Below are positions 53,084 through 64,000 of a stretch of 64,000 bases of DNA, in pieces (position 1 is the first letter of the stretch; the number at the start of each line of letters is the position of its first letter). A program made the position numbers and the translations under genes. This DNA comes from Eutreptiella sp. 'Long Island Sound 2002' (taxonomy: Eukaryota > Euglenozoa > Euglenophyceae > Eutreptiales > Eutreptiaceae): assembly GCA_964036045.1 (NCBI GenBank), contig OZ038379.1, forward strand, positions 82,050,562 through 82,114,561, written 5' to 3'. The notes beneath the pieces are model-generated. The model saw nothing but the letters and a program-made list of their open reading frames with translations, did not search any database and was not told the DNA's origin.

Positions 53084-53581
53084 TTGCTGCAGCAGATATT
53101 TGTGTTTGATGCCTTCAGAATGATGGACATTCACCTTCTTCAAACAGCCGTGGGGGGTACACGGGCCAGCACCCCAAAGGTTGCGATGCGACTGGCACTG
53201 AACAAAGGCAGCCTATTGGAGTTGGCACTTGAGTTGCAACACAATAGAAAGACTAGGCGTATTGTGGTGGATGTGCGTGCTGTTTGGGATCATGTGCGTC
53301 CACCAAAATGGCTGATAGTACTGCAGAAGCAACCGTTCTCACTATATAATGTTGTAAGGGTCCTCACATATCCACATGTTGAGAGGGCCACGGGGGCTTC
53401 ATATTGGGGCACTATGACTCAGTCCATCAGACGCAAGCTAGCCATGGCAGGGGAATGCACTAGCAATGCACCTACAATTTCAGAGGTCGCTACTGCCCAG
53501 GCTGTGCATCTCTGGTGGTCATTTGAGAGACAGCAAATTGCACTTGGTATGACAACTACCGTCGCCACATCAGTGGGGTAG
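53084..53581 (+). CDS. Unidentified 165-codon ORF
   Basis: Complex composition (KVAMRLALNKGSLLELALEL, RKTRRIVVDVRAVWDHVRPP, SIRRKLAMAGECTSN) suggests a real or recently real protein, but no family is recognised. It is followed 24 bp later by another ORF in a different frame, so the two could be parts of one gene broken by a frameshift or intron. Confidence 0.35.
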   Translation: MLQQIFVFDAFRMMDIHLLQTAVGGTRASTPKVAMRLALNKGSLLELALELQHNRKTRRIVVDVRAVWDHVRPPKWLIVLQKQPFSLYNVVRVLTYPHVERATGASYWGTMTQSIRRKLAMAGECTSNAPTISEVATAQAVHLWWSFERQQIALGMTTTVATSVG

Positions 53582-53604
53582 ACTCCCACAACCATGATCA
53601 GAGC

Positions 53605-54072
53605 TTGAATGTGACCGCAGTCGCTGTTTTGCATACTACTGAGCTAGCACAAAACCTTGGTGTGCTTGATTTGGATATTGTTGCACAAGCAGTCCCTCCA
53701 GTTGTTGCCCATCTTGTCCGCTGTTTAGGGTTGCTTCTACAAAGGAGTACGGTACGAGATGGGCCTGTGCTCAGGACCTGGGTTCGTGCACCAATGGATC
53801 AAGGATTCAACACAGCGCTTATACATCGGAGGGTGGCGGTGAATCCCGGAGTGGTCTACACCCCCCAGGGATTCACCGCACCCCTTACACAGCGCATTAG
53901 ACCACTAGCGGTGATTCCTTCAGGGGTGGAGACCTCTCAAGGAATCAACGCAGCATCTGTATCACACTTTGCCTCACATTTTACATCAACAACAGGAGCA
54001 AACCACAAGAACAAACGGGCACCGAAAGACAAATATTTTTGCACATTTTGTGTGATGCTCAAAAGGAGCTAA
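53605..54072 (+). CDS. Unidentified ORF containing two satellite monomers
   Basis: A 155-codon ORF. Residues about 66-118 (HRRVAVNPGVVYTPQGFTAP, SGVETSQGINAAS) are encoded by two monomers of the 72-bp dyad satellite found at 60.4-64.0 kb. The first 60 residues (LGVLDLDIVAQAVPPVVAHL) and the end (HKNKRAPKDKYFCTFCVMLK) are unrelated. The satellite insertion keeps the frame because 72 is a multiple of 3. Function unknown. Confidence 0.35.
   Translation: MNVTAVAVLHTTELAQNLGVLDLDIVAQAVPPVVAHLVRCLGLLLQRSTVRDGPVLRTWVRAPMDQGFNTALIHRRVAVNPGVVYTPQGFTAPLTQRIRPLAVIPSGVETSQGINAASVSHFASHFTSTTGANHKNKRAPKDKYFCTFCVMLKRS
53801..53960 (+). repeat. Isolated pair of 72-bp satellite monomers
   Basis: AAGGATTCAACACAGCGCTTATACATCG, then GCGGTGAATCC...GGGATTCACCGC, and a second diverged unit ending AAGGAATCAACGCAGC. 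The array proper starts about 6.4 kb further on. Confidence 0.8.
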
Positions 54073-54079
54073 AACAATG

Positions 54080-54464
54080 CTCAACCATGGGGGGAGGGGT
54101 AGGGGGGGCTTGCATAAGTTGGGGGGGGGGGTGGAGGTTCCCTTTTTGGGGGGGTACATCTCATGTTGGTCCTTTGTGTGAGTGCGCAAAATGCCGCATA
54201 TACCAACAGGGTAGCAATAAGAAAAATATGCAAAGCATACATACATACTGCGCAAATTGACCACAAAGAAAAGGGGTGGGGGGGTTTCCATATTTTCCGG
54301 GACACATGTTTTCTTGGGGGCGGGGGTGAAAGCACCAACGAGTAGGGGCATGGAAGGAATGCAAAGGGCCAGGGCGCGGGTGGGGGGGGTTACTGGCCGG
54401 GGGCCTCTTCCATTGGGAACCTCTCATGTGGGTAGTAGAGGTGGCGGAGGGGCTAATGTAGTGT
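54080..54464. other. G-rich sequence beside repeat R copy 3
   Basis: Several G7-G11 runs and ATACATACATAC words. Frames on both strands are low complexity. It corresponds to the C-rich interior of repeat R, read in reverse. Confidence 0.45.
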
Positions 54465-54574
54465 ATCATGAGGGGGCGGGGTGCGGGAGGTGTGTTTATG
54501 GTTGGGTGACGGGGTTCAATAAAAGTCTGATGTCCGACGTCTGATGGCCAACTTGGTCGCTATACACAGGGTTG
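54465..54574 (-). repeat. Interspersed repeat R, copy 3 (minus strand)
   Basis: The reverse complement reads TGTGTATAGCGACCAAGTTGGCC, ATCAGACGTCGGACATCAGA, CTTTTATTGAACC, then ACCCAACCATAAACA, matching copies at 6888 and 23469 in the same order. Confidence 0.65.
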
Positions 54575-54809
54575 ACGTATACCGAAAGATGGTTGTTGCA
54601 GATGGAGGGCACACATGGATGAACTTCTCTACACGTCGGGGCATTGGGGCCTGGCCCGGCAATTCACTGCTCTGGCGCCGAAGCATGCATAGTTGGAAGT
54701 GGGTCCTCAATGGGGCGCTAAGGCCTCCACACGCATCCAGAGCTCCGGCTCGGGGTCACGGAAGGGGTAAGTTAAGTGTGGGTTGGGGCGAGAAGGCTTT
54801 GTCCAAGGA

Positions 54810-57800
54810 AACATAACCACGGTTGGTGGGCACACAAGGGCGAACCTGCGTTTGGATTAGAGCGCCAAGGTATGGACCAAGGACGGAATGCTTTGGATGT
54901 TTTGCACACATGGGGGAAATTGTGTCCAGGTTCGAGCGGTGGAGCCTAGAACGAGTAGATTGGGTAGCCTACTTCAGCCCCTTGGTATACAGAGCCGAGG
55001 TTGAGAGCTATGATTTAGACCTTGAAGTCTAATGCATGGTGTGGGCACGCAGGGAAAAAAGTGAGTCGTGTCCCCGCGCTAGGGTGTGGACCGCGAACAA
55101 ACTGTTGCAGCTAGGGGTCAAACGCGCAACATTGTGTCTAGCTCGGGGTGCTCAGCCCGTTCTATAAATTGGAGTGTTGCATGTGGGGGCACGCCGGGCG
55201 TACGCGGCAGGGCCTGGTCGGGCAAATAGACCGCGGCAGCTTGGGAGCACGCACGACTAAAATTGTGTTCGAGTCGGGGCAACAGGGCCCAGCCTACGAA
55301 TGTGCTTTTGTAGTTTGAGCGGGGCGAAGTTGATTCTAGGTTGGTGTAGTGGGGCTTGCACCGCAAATGGACTACTTCGGGTGGTGGGTACCCACGGGTG
55401 AACCTAAGTTTGTGTTCACGCACTAGTACCTTGATTGCAAATGGACCAATTGGGCTCCAGGCCAGGCAAGGAAAAAGGTGTGTCCAAGCGGGGTATTGGG
55501 GACCATTGCGCAAACAAGCTGCTGCAGCTTGGGGGAAGGCAACGGTGGATGGAATCCGGGGCGCATTATTGGGGTCCGGACCATGAACCGGGAGCCACAG
55601 CTAGTGGTCACGCAGAAGCAAAATTGTGTTCAAGTTGAGGCTCTAGGGCCTCCAACATGAAGACAATGCTACGGATAAGGGGTCTGCATGGCGAAGTTGT
55701 GTGTGGATTGGGGCGCCGGGGCATGGCCGTTGAATGGACTTTTGTAGCTCAAGGCCGGCCATGGGTCAAGATGGGTCCGAATAGGGGCGTTGTGGCTTGA
55801 ACATCCATTGCACTACTTCCGCTATGGGGCATGCAGCGGGTACATTGAGTCGTGGTGTCAGCAATGGGGTTGTGACCGCGAACCGGCTACTGCCATTGGG
55901 GGGCACGTGGGAGCAAATTGTGTCCTTGTTGGGGCTGTAGAAGTTCGACCATGAACGGACCGCCCAGCCATGGCGAAGCTCGGTGCTTGTTGGCGCACTG
56001 GGGCGTGTACCACAAACGGACTACTATAGTTCCGGGGCACAGAGGGGTGACATTGTTCCCGAGTCGCATCACTGGGGCATAGAGCGGGAACAACTTGCTA
56101 CACGTTGGGGGGCACGCATGGGTCCGTGGACACCAAAGCGTGGACCGGGAACGGACCACTTTGTCTTGGGGGCGCGCACATGTGGAGTTGTGGGATGTGG
56201 CTATGGGGCTAGCAGGTGGGTGTTTGTCCGGTTTGGGGCAATAGGTCATAGATTGTGGATATCCCCCTACGGGCCGGAGGTGCAAGGAGAACAACGAAGG
56301 CCTAGATTGTGAACCGGACTGTATGGCTTGCGGCACACGTTGAAGAAGTCTACTCTGCGTCAAAAAGTGTGTGCATTTTGGTGAGCCCTCTTGGGCTCAA
56401 GGACACCAAAGAGCGAAGTTGTGATGGAGTTGGGGTGCGCAGGGTTGGACTGCACACAGAATTCTATGGCTTGGCGGTATGCGGGGCGAAAGTTATTGTG
56501 CGTGGCGTCGCACGACCTTTGACCACAAACGGATTGGCGGGGCTTGCGGCCACGCACATGCAATGTTGTGTCCGGGGAGGGTCGACGGCACCTAGACCGT
56601 GTGTAGACGTGTATGAAATTGAGTTTACGTCGCCGCGCTTTAGCGTGGACCGTAGACCAAGTATTGTCGGTTGTGGGCACAAACATTCGAAATGGAATCT
56701 GGGACGTGGCGCTATGGGCCGGACCGCAAAAGGAGTCCGGGTCGGTGCATTCGGGCGTGGACCAGCAGAGAACAACATCACTTGGTGGGCACCCGAGGGC
56801 GAATTCGTGTCCGGGCCGCGGCGCCAACAAAGGGACTGCAAACGGAGGGCTTTGGTTGGAGGGCATACGTGGGTGAAGTTGTGTCTAGGGGCGAGGGGGC
56901 CTTTGCCGAGTACTTTGGGTAGACTACTACGGCATTTGCGCACACATGGGCGAGGTTCAGTTAAGGTGGGTGTGTTAGGGTGTGGACCCTAAATGGACTG
57001 TTGCGGGCCAGGGCCGCGCACGCACGGAAGCCAGTCCGTGTTGTGGCGTTTGGGCTTGCACCGTGAACAAACCATTACTATAGGGGGTAAAGGGCATGCA
57101 ACATTGCGTCCCTTAGCCCCATACCACAAACGGACGGCTGCATATGGGGGGCCGACAGGGCCAAAATTGTGCCTAGCTTGCGGCTGTTGGGCCTGTATAA
57201 GCAATTTACTATGGAGGCCTGGCAGCACACATGGTTGAAAATAACATTGGGCATTGGCGCTGGGGCCGTGGTCGAAAATCGGTTGCTCTAGCTCCACGGT
57301 ATGCAAGGGGGAGGTTGAGTACGATTGGGGTGCTAGAGCTTGCATCGGGAATCAACGACCGCGGTTTGTGGGCACACAGAGGCGCATTTGTATCAGGGTT
57401 GGGGCGCCATAGCATAGACGGCATATAGTCACCTATGGTTTGGGGGGCACACATGCGCGAAGTATTGACGGGGTGGCGGCGCTGAGGTTTGCCACAAACG
57501 GAGTACTGCGGGCCGCGGGTACACACGAGAGAAATTGAGTCCGAGTTTGGGCACTAGGGCCGTTACCGCTAATGGGTTACTTGGGGTCATGAGCACATAG
57601 AGGCGAAGTTGAATCCCGGAAGGGAGTCGTGGGCCTACATTGTGAATGGACTTCTGCGGCTTAGGGGCCCGGAGAGGCGAATTGGGTTGTGCTTGGGGCG
57701 ATGGGGCATTGATTTTGAATGAAGTATTGCCACTCGCAGCAATGCAAGGGCAAAAGTATTTCTAGTTCGGGTGTTTGGGGGTGAACCGCAAACAGACAGT

Positions 57801-58470
57801 TTTGTTTCAGGGACACGCCAGGTGTTTGCCTTGGGGCACTAGACCTTGGACAAAAAACGGCCCATGGCGGCTACAAAGCACATGAGGGCTATGTTGAGTC
57901 CGGGTCGCGGTGCCATGGCCCATAGTGAAAACATACTGCCATGGCCCTTGGGCACGCAAAGGCAAAATTGGGTGTGGGTGGCCGCACACGAGGGTCGATG
58001 ACGAATGTTCTTGTGTAGCTTGGGGGCATTCAAGGGGGCAGCTCATTCCGGGCGCCGGTTGTGCCCCCAAACATGCTACCCAGGTGGCACAAAAGGCAAA
58101 ATTGCGTCACCGTCGGGGCATTGGGACGTTTACCGGAAACGGAATGCGGGCCTCAAAGTGCCGAAATTTAGTCCGCGTCAAGAAATTGGGGCCTGACTTC
58201 GATCAGCCCTCTTTGGCTTTGGGGCACCCAAGGGCAAACTTGCATTGGGGTTGGGGTGCTAGGGCTAGGACCGCAAATAGACTTCCATCGCTTGGCAACA
58301 TGCGGGGCCAAAATGAGTCCAGGTTGGGGTGGCCCACCTTGGAGGGCAAACGGACTGATGTGGCTTGGGGCAGCACAGAGGCAATGTTTTTTCGGGTCGT
58401 GGTACGAGGGCCCGCTGGAGGCCTCTTTTGTTGTCGGAATTGAAGTGTGGAACTCATGTTGATTTGCTCT
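54810..58470 (+). repeat. Degenerate ~60-80-bp satellite, about 3.6 kb
   Basis: The unit can be summarised as ACCGCAAACGGACTACTGCG, TTGGGGGCACGCATGGGCGA, AGTTGTGTCCGGGTTGGGGC and GCCTAGGGCGTGG. Copies differ strongly and spacing ranges from about 60 to 80 bp. Long frames on both strands (for example 56309-56992 plus) follow the repeat and are not called as genes. Divergence indicates an old array. Confidence 0.75.
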
Positions 58471-58479
58471 AGTTTATCA

Positions 58480-58985
58480 GGGGCCTAGAATGTTTGCAAC
58501 TCAATACAAGATGGATTTTGCCATTTTTGATTGACATGAAGATTTTCTATGCATTGTTGAAGATGTCTTATGGAGCTAACTACGCCCCTATCTAAATAAC
58601 ACCATGCAAACACATCAACACCCCCCCCCCTTTCCCTTGTATGTTTGGCTTTGTTGGGAAAAATCAGACCCCCCCCTTGTCCACCGCATCAAACATCCCC
58701 CCCCCCCCCCAAACTCATCCAACCTCCCCCCCCATGGTATCCGTTGCTCATGGCCCTATGTTCTTATGTCACTAAGTGCATTGGTGCTCGGGAGGGGATG
58801 CTCGTTTCTTTGCATACGTTTGATGTTTGTCTAAGATGTGTGCTTTTTGTTTTGGGAGGGTATGCCTGTTTTTCTTTCATAGATTTATATCAAATTTTGT
58901 TATGATGCCATTGCACTTGCTGCCTTCGGATTTACCTTGACTTGCCAACCTCTCCGATATGCATCCGGTATGCTACCTCTACTGC
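58480..58985. other. Spacer between satellites with C-rich tracts
   Basis: C10-C12 runs at 58621-58730 and T-rich sequence to about 58950. No gene. Confidence 0.5.
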
Positions 58986-58989
58986 AGTC

Positions 58990-59710
58990 TTGTGTAGGTC
59001 TAGGTATGGTGTTGTGTGGCAGTTTGGTTCCCATCTCTTATGGTGCTCTGTGGCAGTTTGGTTCCCATGCCTTATGGGGACGTCTGGTAGGCCGGTTCCC
59101 ATCTCTTATGGGGTTGTGTGGCGGTTTGGTCCTCACCTCTTATGGTCTTCTGTGGCAGTTTCGTTCCCATTTGTTATGGGTTTGTGTGGTATATTGGTTT
59201 GCATCTATTATGGTGTTGTGTGGCAATTTGGTTCCCATCTCTTATGGTGTTGTGTGGCAGTTGAGTCCTCAGCTCTTATGGTGTTGTGTGGTAGTTTGTT
59301 TCCCATCTCTTATGGATTTTCGTGACAATTTGGTTCCCGTGTCTTATGGGGTGTTGTGGCAATTTGGTTCCCATCTCTTATGGGGTTTTGTGACAATTTA
59401 GTTCACATCTCTTATGGTGTTGTGTGGCAGTTTGGTCCTCACCTCTTACCTCTTATGGAGTTGTGTGGCAGTTTGGTTCTCATCTCTACTGGCAGTGTTT
59501 AGCAATTTGGTCCTCTCCTCTTATGGTGTTCTGTGGCAGTTTGGTCCTCACCTCCTATGGTTGTGTGTGGTATTTTGGTTCCCATCTCCCATGGAGGTGT
59601 GTGGCAATTTGGTCCTCACCCTTTGTGGTGTCGGCAGTTTGGTTCCCATCTCTTATGGGTTTCTGTGGCAGTTTGGTTTCCATCTCTTATGGGGTTTTGT
59701 GGAGCACACT
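58990..59710 (+). repeat. 34-bp satellite, about 20 copies
   Basis: The unit CTTATGGTGTTGTGTGGCAG plus TTTGGTTCCCATCT repeats with starts such as 59037, 59071 and 59105 (34-bp steps). A 154-codon frame through it cycles through all three frames of the unit, as expected for a non-coding 34-mer. Confidence 0.85.
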
Positions 59711-59714
59711 CCTT

Positions 59715-60395
59715 GGAGTCATGTGCAGAAGGGTGTGCACCCTTCTGCATATCAGCACAGCACTTGTAGAGGGGACTATACGCCCTGCACTGATGTATAA
59801 AAGGGTGAGCACCCTTTCATATATCAGCGCAGAACGTGTACATGTGTGTAGAATCCTTGCGCTAATATGTAGAAGAGTTTGCACCTTTCTGTATATCAAT
59901 GCAGCACTTGTACTGGGGTGTAGACCCCCTACACTGATATGTAGAAGGGTCTGCACCCTTGTGTATATGAGCACAGCACTTGTAGAGGAGACTATACCCC
60001 TTGGACTCAAATGTAGAAGGGTCTGCACCCTTCTATTTATCTACCCGGAAATGTACGAGGGAGTACACCCCCTGTGCTGATATGTAGAAGGATCTGCACC
60101 CTTCTCATTATGAGCACAACACTTGTATAGGGGTGTGGATCCCCTGCACTGATATGTAGAAGGATGTGCACCCTTTTTGTATATCAACGCAGCACTTGCA
60201 GAAGGGACCATACCCCCTGCTATGATATGTACAAGGGTCAGCACCCTTCTGTAGATCAATGCAACACTCGTATAGTTGTGTAGACCCCGTGCACGTGATA
60301 TGTAAAAGGGTGTGCACCCTTCTGTACATTCCTGCAGCAGTTGTACAGGGGTGTACACCCCCTATGATGATTTGTAGAAGGGTCTCCACCTTCCA
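59715..60395 (+). repeat. 72-bp satellite type 1 (GTAGAAGGGTCTGCACCCTTCT), about 9 copies
   Basis: Units start GATATGTAGAAGGGT near 59936, 60008, 60079, 60151, 60223 and 60297, about 72 bp apart. Each holds two dyads: AGAAGGGTGTGCACCCTTCT and a GTAGAGGGG...CCCC motif. Both strands stay open because 72 is divisible by 3. Confidence 0.82.
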
Positions 60396-60399
60396 TACA

Positions 60400-63300
60400 T
60401 CAAAATCGCCAAGCGGTCTACACCCCTCTCGGATTCACCGCATCGCTTATACATCGCAGTATACCACCTGCGGCGAATCCTTGAGGGGTATAGACCCCAC
60501 ACCGATGCACCGCAGCGCTTATTCATCACAAGGCTGTGGTGAGTCGTTGAGGCCTGTAGACGTGGCACGCATTCACCACAGCACTTATACATCAGAGTAC
60601 ACCACCTGCGGTGAATCCCTGAGGGGTGTAGACCCCTGAGGAATTCACCGCAGCCCTTATACATCGCATGAGACCACTTGCAGTGAATCTTTGAGGAGTG
60701 TAGACCCCTCAAGGATTCATCGCAACACTTATACATTGCAGTCGACCACCTGCGGTGAATCTTTGAGGCGTCTACACCCGTTAGGGATTCACCGCAGCCC
60801 TTATCCCTCACATTAGACCACCTGCGGAAATCCCTTAGGGGTGTAGACCCCTCAGGGATTTAGCACAACACTTATGCATCACATTACACAACTTGTAGTG
60901 AATCCTTGAGGGGTATAGACCTCTCAGAGATTCCCCGCAGCACTTATACATCGCAGTAGACCACGTGTTGTTAGTCCTTCAGGGCTATAGACCTTACGAA
61001 TTCACCGCAACACTAATACATTGCATTAGACCACCGGCGGTGAATACTTGAGGATTGTCGCACCCTCAGGGATTCACCGCAGGTGCCTACTGCGTTGTAT
61101 AAGTGCTGCGGTGAATCCTTGTGGTTTGTAGACCCCTCACACATTCACGTGCGAAGTAAAAGTGCTATTCTGAATCGCTAAGGCGTCTACGGCCCTCGAG
61201 GATTTGCTGCACGTGGTCTACTGCGATATATAACGAGTGCGGTGAGTTTGTGAGGAGTGTGGACCCCTCAAGGAATCACCGCAGCCCTATGATGTATCAG
61301 CGCTGTAGCGAATCCTTAAGGGGTCGGCACCCCGCAAGCATTCACCACAGGTGGTCTAATGCGAGGTATAAGGGGCGCGGTGAGTCCTTTGGGGGTGTCG
61401 ATCCCTCAGGGATTCACCGCAAGTGGTGCAATGCGATGTTTTAGTGCTAGCATGACTCCGTGAGGCGTTGAAAGCGGTCCAAAATTCACTGCAGGTGGTC
61501 TCCTCCGATGTAAAAGTGCCGGAGTGCATCCTGGAAGGGTGTAGACACCTCCAGCAGTTGACACAACATTTATACATCGCAATAGGCCACTTGCGGTGAA
61601 TCCTTGCGGGGTGTAGACCCCTCAAGGATTTACCGGGGCATTTATCAATCGCATTAGAACACCTGCGGAGAATCCGTGAGGGGTCTGCACCCCTAAGGGA
61701 TTCACGGCAGCGCTCATATATCGCAGGGCTAAAATGAATCCTTGAGCGGTCTACACCCCTCATGGATTCACTGCACCCGTTATATATTGCAGCAGACCAC
61801 CTGCGGTAAATCCTTGATGGGTGTAGACCCCTTAGGGATTCATTGTTGCATTTCTACACCGCAGTAGACCACCTGCGGTGAATCTTGAGGGGTCTACGCC
61901 CTTGTGCATCGCATTAGACCACCTACGGTGAAGCTGTGAGGGGTCTACACACCTCGTGCATTCACCCCACCCGTTATATATTGCAGTAGACCACCTGCGG
62001 TAAATCCTTAATGGGTGTAGACCCCTTAGGGATTCATTGTAGCATCTCTACACCGCAGTAGACCAACTGCGGTGAATCTTGAGGGACTTATACATCGCAC
62101 CAGACCACGTGCGGTGATTCCTTGAGGGGTGTAAACCCCTTAGGGATTCACCGCAACCCTATACACCACCTCTGCTGAAGCTTTGAGGGGTCTACGCCCC
62201 TCATGGATTCACCGCAGCGCTTCTTCATCGCAGTAGACCACGTGCAGTGAATCTTTGCATCGCCTATACTCCTTCGGGATTCCCCGTAAACCTTTCCATA
62301 GCATTAGGCCACCTGCCATGAACCCCGAGGGGTGCAGACACCTCGAGGATTCACCGGAGCTCCTATTTTTTGCAGTAGACAACTTGCGGTGACTCCATGA
62401 GGGGTGTAGAGTGGTCATGGATTCACTGCAGCGCTTGTACATTGCCATACACCACGTGCGGTGAAACATTGAGGGATGTAGACCCCTGAGGCATTCACTA
62501 CAGCCCTTATACATCGCAGTAGACCACCTTCCGTGAATGATTGAAGGATGTAGACCCCTCAGGGATTTACTTCAGCACTTATACATCGCAATACACCACG
62601 TGCGGTGTCTCCTTGAGGGGTGTAGACCCCTAAGGGATTCACCAAAGCCCTTTTGCGCTGTAGTAGACCACCTGCCGTGAATCATTGAGGGGTATAGACC
62701 ACTCAAGGATTACTGCAACCCTTGTACCTCGTAGTATGCCACCTGCGGTGAATCTTTTATGGGTGTAGCAGGGTGGGGGGGTATGGGAAATAATTCGCGA
62801 ATTTTTTTGAACCCCCCCCCCGGAGGGTACCCCTACAAAAAAAGCTTGCACCCCATGTAGCAATTCTTTTTGCAAAGAGGAATGTTTTTGCTATGTGCTA
62901 CTTGAACTTGCATGTCATCTTCACTTTGCTTTTCATGACATTGGCACATGTACTTTCAGGTTTTGGGGTCCGGGAAATTTTTTTCGTGCGAATTTCTTTC
63001 GTACCCCCCTCCCCCCATTTGCGGGGGTACCCCCCCGATCAAAAGCTATACGCCAGTACCAGGACTTTTCTCCTACTCCCCCCCCCCCGTGGGCTGTAGG
63101 CCCACTGAGGGCTTCACCGCAGCCCCGTAGACGTCCTGCGGTGGATTGTGCGGGGTCTACACCCCTCAAAGATTCACCGCAGGTGGTCTACTGTGCGGTA
63201 TGGACAATGCGCTGAATCCCTGCCATGTATAGGGGCTGCGGTGAATCCTTGAGGGGTATAGACCCCTCACCCCTCAAGGACTCACCGTAGGTGGTCTACT

Positions 63301-64000
63301 GCGATGTATAAGTGCTGCGGTGAATCCCTGAGGGACTCATGCAAGGCAGTATACCACTTGCGGTGCATCCTTGCGGGGTGTAGATCCCTCACGATTCACG
63401 GCACTTCTTGTACATCATAGGAGAGCACCTCCGGTGAATCCCTAAGGGCTATAGATCCCACAGGGACTCACCGCAGCGCGGATGCATCAGAGTAGACCAC
63501 CTGCGGCGAATCGCCAATGGGTGTAGACCCCTCATGGATTCATGGTAGCGCTTATACATCGCAGTAGACCACCTGTGGTGAATTTTTTAGGGGTTTAGTC
63601 CACTCAAGGATTCACCGCAGCGCTTATACATCGCATCACGCCATCTGTGGTGAATGCTTGAGGGCTCTAGATCCCTCAGGGATTCGCCGTAGCACTTTTG
63701 CATCCACCAACTGCAGGGAATTTCTTGAGGAGGCTACACCCCTCACAGATGCACTCCAACGCTTCTCCATGGCAGTCGACCAGGTACGCTGAGTCTTTGA
63801 GGGGTCTACACCCCTCAAGGACTCAGCGCAGCCCGTTTACAGAGCATTAGACCACGTGCCGTGAGTCGTAGACACTTTAGGGATTCACCGCAGCCACTAC
63901 ACTTTGCACCAAACCACCTGCGGTGCCTCCTTGACGGGTGTAGAGACCTCAGGGATTCACCGCAGCGCTTATAACTCCAGTGGACCACCTGTCGTGAACC
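60400..64000 (+). repeat. 72-bp satellite type 2 with a 44-bp dyad, about 45 copies, to the window end
   Basis: The consensus is GCGGTGAATCCTTGAGGGGT, GTAGACCCCTCAGGGATTCA, CCGCAGCACTTATACATCGC, AGTAGACCACCT. The first 44 bp form a near-perfect hairpin: GCGGTGAATCC(C/T)TGAGGGGT pairs with ACCCCTCA(A/G)GGATTCACCGC around a GTAG loop. The array continues past the window. Minus-strand frames read a 24-residue repeat like YKCCGESLRGLHPSRIHRRW but are interrupted often. It is split by a small insertion at 62769-63091. Confidence 0.9.
62769..63091. mobile_element. hAT-like MITE inserted in the 72-bp satellite
   Basis: A 323-bp foreign segment starting CAGGGTGGGGGGG and ending CCCCCCCCGTG, so the ends are roughly complementary. 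Flanking 8-bp sequences GGGTGTAG (62761-62768) and GGCTGTAG (63092-63099) differ at one base and both derive from the satellite GGGTGTAG loop, as an 8-bp target duplication would. Inside are two diverged direct copies of GGGAAAT...CGAATTT...ACCCCC...GGGTACCCC (about 62786 and 62972). 8-bp duplications with CAGGG ends are typical of hAT elements. Confidence 0.6.

Noticed and set aside
56309-56992. 227-codon plus-strand frame in the ~70-bp satellite
   Set aside because: It spans many degenerate repeat units, has a competing minus-strand frame and no domain.
58937-59401. 154-codon membrane-like frame
   Set aside because: It is produced by a 34-bp satellite read through all three frames in rotation.
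60400-64000. 24-residue repeat protein with Cys-Cys and His positions on the minus strand of the satellite
   Set aside because: Any 72-bp unit gives periodic frames; stops interrupt every few units and both strands are equally open.

Overview
This is a repeat-dominated stretch of nuclear DNA from a eukaryote, most likely a protist or alga. Evidence for a eukaryote: an APE-type LINE, a tyrosine-recombinase (YR) retrotransposon, hAT-like and foldback DNA elements, several adjacent satellite arrays, host gene pieces that look like exons behind canonical polypyrimidine-AG acceptors, and no operon structure. I cannot name the species. Long poly-G and poly-C tracts (up to 23 nt) occur throughout.

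Layout. 0.9-6.3 kb: a decayed LINE on the minus strand (endonuclease, reverse transcriptase, C-terminal Cys motif). 7.1-9.7 kb: degenerate copies of an interspersed repeat. 9.70-19.19 kb: a three-layer nest. The interspersed repeat was broken by a foldback DNA element (24-bp perfect terminal inverted repeats, 5-bp target duplication) packed with about 27 copies of a 20-bp palindrome. That element was in turn broken by a 6.5-kb YR retrotransposon with textbook split direct repeats (A1 ... B1-A2-B2) and ORFs in the order Gag, YR, RT-RNase H, plus an extra basic ORF.

19.8-30.6 kb: two decayed copies of a gene coding for a proline-rich repeat region, an unknown conserved domain and an Upf1-like SF1 helicase. 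The second copy breaks off and is followed by a hAT-type transposase pseudogene. 31.2-34.3 kb: GC-rich, LINE-like but undefined. 34.4-37.4 kb: an inverted-repeat-bounded segment with a GGTCCTTCA-type minisatellite and a minus-strand fragment resembling the DUF6570 region of Helitron proteins.

38-50.5 kb is the most gene-like part: a terminal exon of a spermidine-synthase-like gene, several small tandem repeats, an unidentified 292-codon ORF, a TIR-bounded 0.63-kb element, a HAD-superfamily hydrolase gene and an enoylreductase-domain exon of MDR/polyketide-synthase type. 50.5-54.6 kb is mostly non-coding, with two unidentified ORFs, one carrying two monomers of the distal satellite.

54.8-64.0 kb (to the window end) is almost entirely satellite: a degenerate ~70-bp family, a 34-bp family, and two 72-bp dyad-symmetric families. 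A hAT-like MITE with an 8-bp near-perfect target duplication interrupts the last. The region reads as heterochromatin with a few genes embedded between mobile elements.
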